Source: Dysgonomonas sp. 511
GTDB lineage: Bacteria; Bacteroidota; Bacteroidia; Bacteroidales; Dysgonomonadaceae
Length of the DNA: 64,000 nucleotides
Assembly (NCBI RefSeq): GCF_010501105.1
Contig: NZ_QVMQ01000006.1
Span: 47,390 to 111,389, forward strand
Direction: 5' to 3'
The notes below the pieces were generated by a model, which did no database searches, was not told the origin of the DNA, and saw nothing but the letters and a program-made list of their open reading frames with translations. Numbering within the stretch: the stretch's first letter is position 1; each line of letters opens with the position of its first letter. Of this stretch, positions 39,901 to 49,114 are shown one piece after another. The position numbers and the translations under genes are program-made.

Positions 39901-40966
39901 CAGCTTCGAATTGCGCGTAGAGAATGACGGAGAAGTTATTCCTACCGAAATGAGGAATGAGATTTTCAAACCTTTTGTCCGCTACACCACGTCGAACAAC
40001 GAAACAGTATCGGGTACGGGCATAGGGCTTCCTCTGGCCAAATTCCTGGCCGAACAGCATAACGGCTCACTACAGGTAGACGGCAGGCAGGATATAAACT
40101 GCTTTGTGCTTCGGTTGCCTGTGGAGCAAGAAAACACTTTCGAGGTCAGTCTGGCAACGGTTAACGAAGCCGATGAAGAGATAGATTCCCTTGATAATGT
40201 ACAGCATGGTACAGTCGAAAACCTGCCGACCATCCTTCTGGTAGAAGACGATCCGGGCATTCAGAGGTTCACACGCAAACAGCTATCCGAAAAATACAAT
40301 GTTATTTCTGCCAACAACGGGATAGAAGCACTCAAAATACTGGATACTACGATGGTAACATTGGTGGTGAGCGATATCATGATGCCGCTCATGGATGGCT
40401 TCGAGCTATGCACCACTATGAAATGCGATATTAATTACACACACATTCCGGTGATATTGCTCACTGCCAAGACGATGACCCAATCGAAAATAGAAGGAGC
40501 AGAAGCCGGAGCAGACGCCTATATCGAAAAACCATTTTCGCCCAAACATCTTTTAGCAGTAATAGAGAACCTTATAAAGAGCCGCGCGCAACTTAAAGAG
40601 GCCTTTACCAGATACCCGTTGACGGCTCCCAACCCTGCCGCAATCTCTAAAGCCGACGAAGAGTTTATGGAACGTATGCGCGAAGCAATACTGCAAAACA
40701 TATCCAATCCCGACTTAAAGATGGAGAATATCGCCGAAACACTGAATATGAGCAGGGCGAGTTTTTATCGTAAGATAAAAGGCTTGCTCGATCTTTCTCC
40801 GAATGAATACCTGAGAATAGAACGGCTCAAAGAAGCAGCAAGACTATTGCGCGAAGGGCAATACCAGGTCGGCGAGGTATGTTATATGGTCGGGTTCAAT
40901 TCACTCTCTTATTTCTCCAAGTGTTTCCACAAACAGTTTGGAATACTACCCAAAGACTTTTCTTAA
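36986..40966 (+). CDS. Hybrid two-component system regulator (HTCS) of the GH43 locus
   Basis: A 1326-residue one-piece sensor and regulator. In order: signal peptide (to about residue 20); periplasmic two-blade-set beta-propeller with repeated IWFGTRDGLNRYD and IWVGT-type Reg_prop motifs (to about 690); Y_Y_Y domain; one membrane segment near residue 775-797; HisKA with the phospho-acceptor His in FFTNVTHEIRTPL (H832); HATPase (NNAIKYGS, GTGIGLPLAKFL); receiver domain with the acceptor Asp in VVSDIMMPL (D1130); and an AraC-type DNA-binding domain at the end. Start ATG 36986 gives the signal peptide; a TTG at 36953 is spurious. It should bind an oligosaccharide in the periplasm and activate the adjacent locus. 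Confidence 0.96.
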   Translation: MKTLIAVLIIVTGFTNITYATTSYYFQKLNINNGLSQNCVNTILQDRHGFIWFGTRDGLNRYDGTTFKIFRNDFTEDYGLKNNFITSLFEDKNGHIWVGTDVGAYIYYPEEERFEEFAAETEDGKKVEKTVTKIAAGKQGEILIAVAGSELFRYNTDSGKLHYYNLAAKYNSIREFAMDEKGRLWISFYGGLYYTDDSLDNLTPYKTPDGEMPFAGDAISKIYFGDYNKVYLGSEINGVFEANLVTGSVRRLRLTPNDDRIFVRNLIQYSESQLWIGSENGLYIYNLKDNSCKNLTSDFFDPYSISDNAIYSLLKDRDGGVWIGSFFGGVNYYSSTNSYFTKYYPSEHAGALQGRRVREICGGRNNTLWIGTEDAGLFSFDTQTQKFKHFEPSQGFSNIHGLCMDGNDLWVGTFSQGVKVINTLTGKIRSLRAEDRPVTIDDNYVFSIYKASTGYIYLGTANFLIRYDKQNDSFERVPELNGNLIFDIKEDSKGNLWIATYANGLYCYDPKSAKCNHYMHSASENSLPINKVLSVFEDSKKNIWITTQGGGFCKFIPETNTFRHFNSSHGLPNDVVFQIQEDDAGFFWLTTNKGLVKFHPDAGVVDLYTVADELFSGQFNYKSSYKDKESSIYFGTTEGMISFNPQHVRKKDTATPIYITDFLLFNRPVTVGDKDAPLKKSITFSDKISLKYNQNTFSFRLATLDYQFPQTKQLVYSLEGVDQTWHPLAESSIINYSNLPYGKYTLRVRGMNGTEWDGSEKVLDIELKPPYYLTKAAYCIYLLLLCLAIYQIYTYFVRRNQRKQQMMLDKFEQKKEKELYDSKISFFTNVTHEIRTPLTLIKGPLENILGKDIITDKETIEDLRIMKQNTDRLHDLTNQLLDFRHTEKENLILNYVRCDVSAKIEEIFKRFSPLAKQRGYEFALAVDRPAFYATVDVEALTKIVSNLFNNAIKYGSSFIRVSLITTGLENHNSFELRVENDGEVIPTEMRNEIFKPFVRYTTSNNETVSGTGIGLPLAKFLAEQHNGSLQVDGRQDINCFVLRLPVEQENTFEVSLATVNEADEEIDSLDNVQHGTVENLPTILLVEDDPGIQRFTRKQLSEKYNVISANNGIEALKILDTTMVTLVVSDIMMPLMDGFELCTTMKCDINYTHIPVILLTAKTMTQSKIEGAEAGADAYIEKPFSPKHLLAVIENLIKSRAQLKEAFTRYPLTAPNPAAISKADEEFMERMREAILQNISNPDLKMENIAETLNMSRASFYRKIKGLLDLSPNEYLRIERLKEAARLLREGQYQVGEVCYMVGFNSLSYFSKCFHKQFGILPKDFS

Positions 40967-41026
40967 ATACCGGTATTTTTTCTCATCGGGGTTATATCTG
41001 GCTTTCAAGGCCTCAAAGCTGATTGT

Positions 41027-41063
41027 TTGAGACTATTTTTGCTATTATTGAGACTATTTTTTT
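41027..41063 (+). promoter_or_regulatory. Direct-repeat operator, probable HTCS binding site
   Basis: TTGAGACTATTTTT occurs twice, at 41027 and 41048, a period of exactly 21 bp or two helix turns. The second copy ends 23 bases before a -7 box and lies over the -33 region. AraC-type domains bind direct repeats of this spacing, and the HTCS gene is immediately upstream. Confidence 0.72.
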
Positions 41064-41085
41064 AATAGGGAGGAGGTTTCTGCCA

Positions 41086-41093
41086 TACATTTG
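41086..41093 (+). promoter_or_regulatory. -7 box of the GH43/SusCD operon
   Basis: TACATTTG matches TAnnTTTG, 58 bases before the first gene of the operon and just downstream of the direct repeat. Confidence 0.65.
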
Positions 41094-41150
41094 TGGCGAT
41101 GGATAATCCATTATCAGGTATTAATCTAATTAAATCTAAAACCTTAAATT

Positions 41151-42503
41151 ATGAATAGATTCTGTTCTCACAAGCTGCTGGCTCCCCTCCTTTCTATGGG
41201 GATTATTGCAGCTTCATTGTTATTATCCGGCTGCGACGAGAAATCGGAGCAGGAGTCGGAAATCCACGTAAACTTCCAGTCCTATACCCCCACTTCGGGT
41301 ACAAAAGGGACTATGCTAACCCTCAAAGGCGAATATTCGGGAGTAAAACATAAAGACGTACAGGTGTGGGTCAACGATACCAAAACGGACGTTATAAACA
41401 TTACTTCTTCTCAAATCAATGTCAGAGTGCCCAACGGGGCTGGCAGTGGGCCTGTAAAGGTGGTTGTAGGAAACGTTGAACACATCTATCCTATAGCCTT
41501 CGAATATCTGGTAGCTACTACTTATATGGTAACTACTTACGCGGGAACCGGGCAAGCCGGATATGTGGACGGAGCATTGGACGAAGCCCGGTTCGAACAT
41601 CTTACCTGGTTGGCTTATGATAAGAAAGAAGATGTAGTCTATTCTTTGGAAACAGATGTTACACCTCAAAGAGTAAGGCGTATCAAAAATGGAAAAGTAG
41701 AGACCGTAGTCGATTTCAGCCAACAAGCAGTAAGGTTAAACAACCCAAGGACAATCGAGTTTTCACTAACAGGCGACACTATCTTCGTAGGCAACGATAA
41801 TGCAAACAATCCGGGCGCAAATCCGCATGCTGTGGCAATCCTTACCCGCGACAACGACTTCAAAACCGTAAAACCCTATGTCACATATCCGGCTGCAACA
41901 ACCGAACATGTCAATTTTGCAGGAATTAACCCTGTAGATGGAACACTGATTTATTACTGTTGGCCGGCAAAACTCTATAAGTGGGACAATGATGCCCAAA
42001 AGGCTATCTTATTGGCCGATATAAAGCCATTGATATTAGGACACAACGGAAGCTATGGCAATGTCCGCTTTTCTCACGACGGGCAAACTATATATCTGAC
42101 TTTGCGCGACCCTTACCAGGGAATACTAAGCGCAGGCTACGACCTCGAAACAAAAACCCTTTCCCGCAGCTTCTCACGGTTTGCAGGCACAGGCAGTTGG
42201 GGATCGAACGACGGGCAAGGCACAGAAGCCGGTATGGATCAGCCTTCGCAGGCGGTGGTAGGTAGCGATGGCAACCTATATGTTGTCGAACGTTTCAATC
42301 ATGTTGTCAGGCGAATAACACCTTCGGGGTCGGTTACCATGTTTGCCGGGTCGCCCGGTTCCGGACACAAAGACGGTGAGGTTATGAGTGCTAAGTTTTT
42401 CGAACCGCTTGGTATCACCATTGATAAGAATAACACGATGTTTGTCGGCGAGTTTAGCAACAACCGTATAAGGATGATTAAGGAAGAAGAAGTAGAAGAT
42501 TAG
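41151..42503 (+). CDS. IPT/TIG and NHL-repeat surface lipoprotein
   Basis: A 450-residue lipoprotein (lipid Cys in LLLSGCDEKSEQE, with acidic residues after it that favour surface display). An IPT/TIG Ig-like domain (SYTPTSGTKGTMLTLKG) is followed by an NHL-type beta-propeller with repeated FAGTGSWGSNDGQGTEA and FAGSPGSGHKDG blades. Such proteins accompany SusCD pairs and take the place of SusE/SusF as glycan-binding partners. It is the first gene of the operon and ends three bases before the GH43 start. Confidence 0.88.
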   Translation: MNRFCSHKLLAPLLSMGIIAASLLLSGCDEKSEQESEIHVNFQSYTPTSGTKGTMLTLKGEYSGVKHKDVQVWVNDTKTDVINITSSQINVRVPNGAGSGPVKVVVGNVEHIYPIAFEYLVATTYMVTTYAGTGQAGYVDGALDEARFEHLTWLAYDKKEDVVYSLETDVTPQRVRRIKNGKVETVVDFSQQAVRLNNPRTIEFSLTGDTIFVGNDNANNPGANPHAVAILTRDNDFKTVKPYVTYPAATTEHVNFAGINPVDGTLIYYCWPAKLYKWDNDAQKAILLADIKPLILGHNGSYGNVRFSHDGQTIYLTLRDPYQGILSAGYDLETKTLSRSFSRFAGTGSWGSNDGQGTEAGMDQPSQAVVGSDGNLYVVERFNHVVRRITPSGSVTMFAGSPGSGHKDGEVMSAKFFEPLGITIDKNNTMFVGEFSNNRIRMIKEEEVED

Positions 42504-42506
42504 GAT

Positions 42507-43493
42507 ATGATTTATAATATAAAAAACACACTTTATCTTCTGGCACTACTTAGCGTACTCTTGTTTATTGCAAGCTGCACCACCAAACCAAAAGAAGGGG
42601 ATAACAAGAACGGCTCCGGCAAGAAAAACATTGTATCGCCCCATGTTGTATTGGCAGACCCGTTCATATTGCTGCACGATAGCGTTTATTATGCCTATGG
42701 CACAAGTAGCGACAATGGGTTAGAGGTATATTGTTCCGACAACCTGAAAGATTGGAAACGCCAACCACAGCTCATCCTCGACAAAAAAGATTCTTATGGG
42801 GAAAAATGGTTCTGGGCTCCCGAAGTATATTACAATAGCGGCAACAAGAAGTTTTACCTTTACTATTCGGCCGAAGAACATATTTGCGTAGCCACATCCG
42901 ATTCGCCATTAGGGCCTTTTGCACAGGATGAGAAGAAACCAATGCTTGATGAAAAGGCGATAGACTCTTCACTGTTTATCGACGACGATGGCACTCCCTA
43001 CTTATACTTTGTGCGCTTCACTGACGGCAATGTAATATGGGCGGCAGAGCTCGAAGCCGATTGGGTTACGATCAAAGAACAGACTCTCAAGCAATGTATT
43101 GTAGCCGATACGCCGTGGGAAACAGATTTAGGTAAAGTCGCCGAAGGCCCTTCGGTAGTAAAAAAAGACGGTCTTTACTATCTTATATACTCTGCCAACG
43201 ATTACCACAGTCAAAATTACGGCGTCGGTTTTGCCACCTCAGCCTCTCCTTTGGGCGATTGGATAAAGAGTGATAAAAACCCAATCCTTGCGAAACCGGG
43301 CAACGGGCTGGTAGGAACAGGCCACGGCGCCATTTTCAGAGATAAAAAAGGAAAGGGAAAATACGTCTTTCATGCACATTTCAGCCGGGAAGAAGTACAG
43401 CCCAGACTGATGCATACCATAGACATAGAAATAGGCAAGGGTGAGGTCAAAGTAGATAAAGAGAGTATTGTCTCAGCAGTTGAAATAAATTAA
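42507..43493 (+). CDS. GH43 family glycosidase lipoprotein (first copy)
   Basis: A 328-residue five-bladed propeller enzyme of GH43, a family of arabinofuranosidases, xylosidases and arabinanases. Catalytic residues are visible: general base Asp in LADPFILLHDS, the pKa-setting Asp in IDSSLFIDDDG and the acid Glu in KVAEGPSVV. A lipoprotein signal ends LFIASC. It is single-domain with no binding module. About half its residues match the second GH43 gene (48126-49085) by eye, so the two are old paralogues in one operon. Arabinose- or xylose-containing glycans are the family expectation; galactan exo-activity also exists in GH43. Confidence 0.92.
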   Translation: MIYNIKNTLYLLALLSVLLFIASCTTKPKEGDNKNGSGKKNIVSPHVVLADPFILLHDSVYYAYGTSSDNGLEVYCSDNLKDWKRQPQLILDKKDSYGEKWFWAPEVYYNSGNKKFYLYYSAEEHICVATSDSPLGPFAQDEKKPMLDEKAIDSSLFIDDDGTPYLYFVRFTDGNVIWAAELEADWVTIKEQTLKQCIVADTPWETDLGKVAEGPSVVKKDGLYYLIYSANDYHSQNYGVGFATSASPLGDWIKSDKNPILAKPGNGLVGTGHGAIFRDKKGKGKYVFHAHFSREEVQPRLMHTIDIEIGKGEVKVDKESIVSAVEIN

Positions 43494-43518
43494 TATGAAA
43501 TTTTAAAAATCTAATAAT

Positions 43519-46515
43519 ATGATTAAACAAGTTGTAATGTTTTTACTATTGTTTTGTTCCATCGCAATATACGGGCAAAACGATGTAAAAGGAAAAGTTA
43601 TAGACGAAGAAAATGAGCCTCTTACAGGTGTAACAATTGGTATAAAAGGAACAACCAGGGGTACAATAACCGATCTGGACGGAAACTATTCCATATCTGT
43701 AGCCAAGGGAGAAACATTGGTATTTTCCTATGTGGGCATGATTCCACAAGAGATAGCATATACAGGGCAATCGACAATTGATATTGTGATGAATAATTCG
43801 AGCCTGATGCTTGAGGAGATGGTTGTAATTGGTTATCAAACCATCAAGAAAGCCGATCTTACCGGTGCCGTTTCGGTATTCAACACCGACGAGATGAAGA
43901 ATAAGACCGTAACCGGCACGGTAGGAGACGCCCTGGGCACCCTTCCCGGACTGAACGTTCGCACAGCAGGTTCGCCGGGTAGCGAAGGAAAAGTGGTGAT
44001 TCGCGGTACAGGTACTTTCGGAAACAGCGACCCGCTCTATATTGTCGATGGAATAGCATCGGGAGCCAACCGCGATTTCAACTTCAACGATATCGAGAGC
44101 ATACAGGTTCTTAAAGACGCCTCGGCTGCCGCCATTTACGGGTCGAGGGCAGGTAATGGGGTAATCATTATCACTACCAAACAGGGAAAAGAAGGCAAAA
44201 TGAAAGTAGATGTATCTACACGCACCACAATACAATGGCTTCCTCGTTACAACCTTACCGACCGCAACGAATGGATGATGCTCAACGATTATGCCTTCTA
44301 CAATGGCAAAACCCAATCGGCAAGCCATTCCGATGGCAATACCGACTGGCAGGACGAGGTATTCAAGACGGGGATAGTAGGCGATCACAATATTTCGTTT
44401 TCGGGCGGAACCAAAGACAGCCGCTACTTCATATCAGGCAACTACCAGTCCAATTCGGGAACAACAATCGGAACCGAAAGCAATAGATTTACCTTCAGGG
44501 CCAATACCTCATCGTCGCGCAACTTTGGCGAGAATTTCCTTTTCACTGTCGGCGAAAATGTTGCCGTGAGCCATTTCAAAGTAGACGAATTGAATACCAA
44601 TCCTATAATTGATGTCTACCGTATGCTGCCCACCACTCCTGTCTACGACTCTCGAAATCCCGGAGGATACGGCTATGGAGATGGCAACAGGGATGTTACT
44701 TTCGGAACAAACCCGCTTGCAAAAGAAGAACTGGAAAATACGACAAACAGCAACCTGAGAATACGCGGAAACCTGTTTGCCGAGTTAGAAGCATTCAAAT
44801 CGTTGAAATACAGGTTCAATTTCGGATTCGATTTCAGCAACGATAAATACCGTTACCTGCGCAAAGTAGGATCGTGGAGTTACAACCAACCTCTCGACCC
44901 TTCATCTTTGACCAGACAGCAAGCTCAGTCGCGAGGTTTCGTATTCGACAACACATTGGAGTATAATAAGAAATTCGGGGGGCACGACATCTCTGCTGTA
45001 TTAGGAACCAGCTATACCGACAACGATTATGAGCGCATCTGGGGTACTAAGACAAATGTATTGACAAACAGTGCCGCCGGTAGTTACTATGAGCAATTGG
45101 ATGCGGTAGTCGACGATCCCAAAACCGGAGGATATAGTGATATGGAAAAACTGTTTTCGGTTTTCGGACGTGTCAACTATAATTACGACCAACGCTATTT
45201 GCTGAGCTTCACTATGCGACGCGACCAGTCATCCAAATTTGCACCCGAACACGATACCGGATATTTTCCCTCTGTTTCTGCCGGATGGAGAATCAGTCAG
45301 GAGAAATTCTTCAATGTATCTTTCATTGACGATCTGAAACTCAGAGGAAACTATGGTATGCTAGGAACTTCAAACATCGGATACTGGGATTGGGTAGAAA
45401 TGATCAACAACTTCCCTCAGGCTGTTTTTGGTAGCGATGAGGTAGTTACCGGAATGACTCAGGTCGAACTTAAAAATTATAACCTGAAATGGGAAAAACT
45501 TACACAGATGAATCTTGGCTTCGATCTCGTAATGCTGAAAAACAGGTTTATGCTCTCAGTCGATTACTTCAACAAAAAGACAAAAGATGTATTAACCCCA
45601 ATGACAATACTTCTCTCTACCGGGCATAGCGGAAATGCACCATATGTAAATGCCGCCACCTTGCGCAACAGAGGGTTCGAGTTTTCTGCTACATGGAATG
45701 ACAAAATCGGCAAAGATTTTAAATATGGGGTTAATATCAATGGCTCTTATATGAAAAACAAGATAGAAAGCCTTGGTTATGGTCAAGATGGCTTTACCGA
45801 GTGGAATACCAAATCGTTGGTCGGAGGCTCTATTGGCGAATGGTACTTGGTAAAAACTGATGGTATTTTCCGCACGGCAGAAGAAGCCGCAGCGCATGTA
45901 ACTGCCGATGGCAAACCGATTACAATAAACGGATACACTCCGCAGGCTGGCGATGTGAAATATATCGATTACAACGGCGACGGACAGATCACCGATGCCG
46001 ACAGGCAATATTGCGGAACAGGTACACCGAAGTTCCAACTGGGAATGAACCTCAACTTCGAATACAAAGGATTCGACCTTCAGTTGCAATTTACAGGAGC
46101 ATTCGGACATAAAGTATTCAATGGGCCACGTTCGTCTTACGACTACTTTTCCGACAACTCCAACTACCGTGCCGACTACGACCCGTGGACACCCGAAAAT
46201 CCGAATGCGAAAGACCCGCGCCCTATCTACAGCGACTCGCGCAACGTTATCGGTTTTCAGGATCGCTGGCTCGAAAACGGAAATTATCTTCGCCTGAAAC
46301 AAGCGGCATTAGGATATAACCTGCCAAAATCAATTTTAAAGAATACATTCCACAACATACGGGTATATGTAAATGCTCAAAATCTGCTGACATTCACCAG
46401 CTATACCGGACTCGACCCTGAGTTTTTGAATACCAATATCTGGATGAGAGGTTACGACGGCGGGGCGTTCCCTAACCCTAAAGGTATAACATTTGGTGCT
46501 CAGGTATCTTTTTAA
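43519..46515 (+). CDS. susC: SusC/RagA-type TonB-linked outer-membrane transporter
   Basis: A complete 998-residue SusC protein. Signal peptide (to about residue 20), carboxypeptidase-like regulatory domain (VKGKVIDEENEPLTGVTIGIKGT), plug domain with the family's VIRGTGTFGNSDPLYIVDG and VLKDASAAAIYGSRAGNGVIIITTK, then the barrel ending ITFGAQVSF. It imports oligosaccharides in a complex with the SusD protein encoded 21 bases downstream. It is cotranscribed with the GH43 upstream. Confidence 0.97.
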   Translation: MIKQVVMFLLLFCSIAIYGQNDVKGKVIDEENEPLTGVTIGIKGTTRGTITDLDGNYSISVAKGETLVFSYVGMIPQEIAYTGQSTIDIVMNNSSLMLEEMVVIGYQTIKKADLTGAVSVFNTDEMKNKTVTGTVGDALGTLPGLNVRTAGSPGSEGKVVIRGTGTFGNSDPLYIVDGIASGANRDFNFNDIESIQVLKDASAAAIYGSRAGNGVIIITTKQGKEGKMKVDVSTRTTIQWLPRYNLTDRNEWMMLNDYAFYNGKTQSASHSDGNTDWQDEVFKTGIVGDHNISFSGGTKDSRYFISGNYQSNSGTTIGTESNRFTFRANTSSSRNFGENFLFTVGENVAVSHFKVDELNTNPIIDVYRMLPTTPVYDSRNPGGYGYGDGNRDVTFGTNPLAKEELENTTNSNLRIRGNLFAELEAFKSLKYRFNFGFDFSNDKYRYLRKVGSWSYNQPLDPSSLTRQQAQSRGFVFDNTLEYNKKFGGHDISAVLGTSYTDNDYERIWGTKTNVLTNSAAGSYYEQLDAVVDDPKTGGYSDMEKLFSVFGRVNYNYDQRYLLSFTMRRDQSSKFAPEHDTGYFPSVSAGWRISQEKFFNVSFIDDLKLRGNYGMLGTSNIGYWDWVEMINNFPQAVFGSDEVVTGMTQVELKNYNLKWEKLTQMNLGFDLVMLKNRFMLSVDYFNKKTKDVLTPMTILLSTGHSGNAPYVNAATLRNRGFEFSATWNDKIGKDFKYGVNINGSYMKNKIESLGYGQDGFTEWNTKSLVGGSIGEWYLVKTDGIFRTAEEAAAHVTADGKPITINGYTPQAGDVKYIDYNGDGQITDADRQYCGTGTPKFQLGMNLNFEYKGFDLQLQFTGAFGHKVFNGPRSSYDYFSDNSNYRADYDPWTPENPNAKDPRPIYSDSRNVIGFQDRWLENGNYLRLKQAALGYNLPKSILKNTFHNIRVYVNAQNLLTFTSYTGLDPEFLNTNIWMRGYDGGAFPNPKGITFGAQVSF

Positions 46516-46535
46516 ATCCTTAAATCACTGTAATA

Positions 46536-48113
46536 ATGAAAAAATATAACATATTATTAATTTGCTTGGTCGCCACTTTCTTTAGTGCCTGCGACGTAGA
46601 ATTGGAAAACCCGAATAATATTCTGGTCAAAGATCATTGGAAAACCGAACAGGATGCTCAATACGGAGTGAACGCCATATACAATGAGTTTTATAAAACA
46701 GGATCATACACCCGTTGGTGGTGGTTTCGTACCGATGTCACTTCCGACGAAGCATTTAGCGCCAGCCCGTGGGCTGTACTGAAAGAATTTACCCAATTCC
46801 GCTATGGCGACTATGATTTCTTCGAAGGGAATAAAAATACATACCACAACTGTTATCAGGCTATTTACAGGGCAAACCAGGTATTGTACCATATAGTCGA
46901 CATCCCGTTCGAAGACCCTTACGAAAAAGAAAAATTGATAGGACAAGCTTATTTCCTGCGCGGACTGTTTTATTACAACCTGGCTATGCTATGGGGCAGT
47001 ACTGCTAAAAGTTTGGCCATTATACCGGAAAGCGAAATCTACACACCGGGAATGAAGCCTCAGGGATATACCGGAAAAGAAGTGTATGAACAAGCAATAA
47101 GTGATTTGGGACGTGCTCAGGAGCTATTACCCGAAGAATGGAACGGAAGCGACAAGGGGCGTGCCACAAAAGGGGCAGCTCTGGCTGTAAGAGCAAAATG
47201 TTATATGCAGCTTCACCAGTGGACAGAAGCAAAAAACGATCTGTTTTGGTTGATAGAAGGACGCGGCAAATCTTATTATGGACTGGTAGATGATTATTCC
47301 CACAACTTTTTGAGTTCTACCGAAAACAATAAAGAATCTGTATTCGAAATACAATATTCCGACAAGAATCCGTCTCCCGCCGGCGATGGCGACTTTGAAG
47401 TCAACCCTAATCTGGGCCTTCACCGCGCGCAATTCTTCGCACCTCCGGGAATAGGCTGGAACGATGCCGAAGTAAGGCCGTGGATTGTCGACGAATTTAA
47501 GAAAGAGAGAAACAAGGATGGAGGTTATGACATACGCCTGAAATATACAGCTTTCTACAGCGAAATGCACAACGACTTTAACGACAATACTAAAATATAT
47601 AACCTGACAAGCAACAACGCAACCTGGGCGCAGGACAGCTGGAAAGGACGCGTATTCTTCCGCAAATACAGCAGCACCGACGAACGGAATACAGAAGATT
47701 ATTACAACAAAATCAATGTACGGGTAATCCGTTTTGCCGACATATTGCTGATGTATGCCGAATGTATCGCCCAATCGGGCGGAAGCCTTTCCGAAGCGGT
47801 GGGGTATGTAAACCGTGTGAGGGCGAGGGCTAAAATGCCAGACCTGGCTGTAAACCATGCACAAGCGGCAAGCAATAAGGAGAGCTTCCTCAAACGCCTG
47901 CAAATGGAGCGCACATTGGAATTATCTACCGAAGGGCATCGTTGGGCAGACCTGAAGCGTTGGGGGATGCTTGATAGTAACGAAGGTGTTGAGGAACTGA
48001 AATCGCGCGATGCTGACTTCAATAATTTTGTTATCGGACAGCACGATTGTTTGCCTATACCTTCCAGCGAAGTGAACAACAATCCTAATATTGAACAAAA
48101 TCCTGAATATTAA
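46536..48113 (+). CDS. susD: SusD/RagB-type surface lipoprotein
   Basis: A 525-residue SusD protein, lipid Cys in FFSACDVELENP. Typical phrases are KDHWKTEQDAQYGVNAIY near the start, AYFLRGLFYYNLAMLWG near residue 140, a TPR-like helical core, and LERTLELSTEGHRWADLKRWG-like sequence (MERTLELSTEGHRW) near residue 460. It forms the lid of the SusC transporter just upstream. Twelve bases separate it from the next GH43 gene. Confidence 0.96.
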   Translation: MKKYNILLICLVATFFSACDVELENPNNILVKDHWKTEQDAQYGVNAIYNEFYKTGSYTRWWWFRTDVTSDEAFSASPWAVLKEFTQFRYGDYDFFEGNKNTYHNCYQAIYRANQVLYHIVDIPFEDPYEKEKLIGQAYFLRGLFYYNLAMLWGSTAKSLAIIPESEIYTPGMKPQGYTGKEVYEQAISDLGRAQELLPEEWNGSDKGRATKGAALAVRAKCYMQLHQWTEAKNDLFWLIEGRGKSYYGLVDDYSHNFLSSTENNKESVFEIQYSDKNPSPAGDGDFEVNPNLGLHRAQFFAPPGIGWNDAEVRPWIVDEFKKERNKDGGYDIRLKYTAFYSEMHNDFNDNTKIYNLTSNNATWAQDSWKGRVFFRKYSSTDERNTEDYYNKINVRVIRFADILLMYAECIAQSGGSLSEAVGYVNRVRARAKMPDLAVNHAQAASNKESFLKRLQMERTLELSTEGHRWADLKRWGMLDSNEGVEELKSRDADFNNFVIGQHDCLPIPSSEVNNNPNIEQNPEY

Positions 48114-48125
48114 AATACGACAGAT

Positions 48126-49085
48126 ATGAAAATGATAAAATATATAACGAAACTGCTTGTTGCCTCTTTGCTCCTTTCACTATGTATTTCGTGCGACGAC
48201 GACAAAAGCGATTTTGAATTTCATGCACCTATACCTCTGGGCGACCCGTTCATCCTCTTGCACGACGGTACTTACTATGCTTATGGTACTTCATCTCCCG
48301 ACGGGATAGTGGTTTTTACATCCGACGATCTCAAACTGTGGAAACAGCAAACCGAACTGGCACTGCATAAAGATAATTCGTGGGGCAACCAATGGTTCTG
48401 GGCTCCCGAAGTATATTATATCGAAAGCGAAAAGAAATTCTATATGTATTACTCTGTAGAAGAACGTATAGCAGTAGCAACTTCCGATTCGCCGCTAGGC
48501 CCTTTCGTTCAGGAGGCAAAGGCTCCGTTGCTAAGTGAAGGTTCGATCGACGCATCGCTTTTCATAGATGATGACGGGCAGGCATATCTCTTTTACAACA
48601 AGTTTAATTGGGGAAATGTAATTTGGGTAGCTAAATTAAATGATGACCTGCAAACTCTCGATCTGAATACGCAAACAGAGTGTATCCGCGTATCGCAAGA
48701 ATGGGAACGTGAAGCCGGACTTGTAAACGAAGGTGCATTTGTAATTAAACACAACGGTCTTTATTACCTGACCTATTCAGCCAACGATTACCGTAGCCAC
48801 AACTATGGAATAGGATACGCTACAGCTACGTCGCCTATGGGGCCATGGACAAAGTATGAAGGAAACCCTATACTTCAGCAGCCTAGCGACCTGAAAGGTG
48901 TAGGACATAGCGCCATGTTCAGCGACAAGCAGGATAATCTACGGATTGTTTTCCATGCCCATTTCGACGCAACACAGGTGTTGCCACGATTTATGCATAT
49001 AGCTAATGTATCGTTTACCAACGACAATCCCGCAATAATGACCATTTCGGAGAAGTACGAAACGCCAAGATTAACTTATAAATAA
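48126..49085 (+). CDS. GH43 family glycosidase lipoprotein (second copy)
   Basis: A 319-residue GH43 enzyme with the same plan as the gene at 42507: base Asp in LGDPFILLHDG, second Asp in IDASLFIDDDG and acid Glu in LVNEGAFVIKHNG. The lipoprotein signal ends SLCISC and is followed by DDDKSD, a strong surface-export type sequence, whereas the first copy has TTKPKEG. The pair may therefore work on different sides of the outer membrane. The catalytic set is complete. Substrate not determined. Confidence 0.92.
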   Translation: MKMIKYITKLLVASLLLSLCISCDDDKSDFEFHAPIPLGDPFILLHDGTYYAYGTSSPDGIVVFTSDDLKLWKQQTELALHKDNSWGNQWFWAPEVYYIESEKKFYMYYSVEERIAVATSDSPLGPFVQEAKAPLLSEGSIDASLFIDDDGQAYLFYNKFNWGNVIWVAKLNDDLQTLDLNTQTECIRVSQEWEREAGLVNEGAFVIKHNGLYYLTYSANDYRSHNYGIGYATATSPMGPWTKYEGNPILQQPSDLKGVGHSAMFSDKQDNLRIVFHAHFDATQVLPRFMHIANVSFTNDNPAIMTISEKYETPRLTYK

Positions 49086-49114
49086 GTTCGATAAAATTTA
49101 AACAGTTACAAAGA

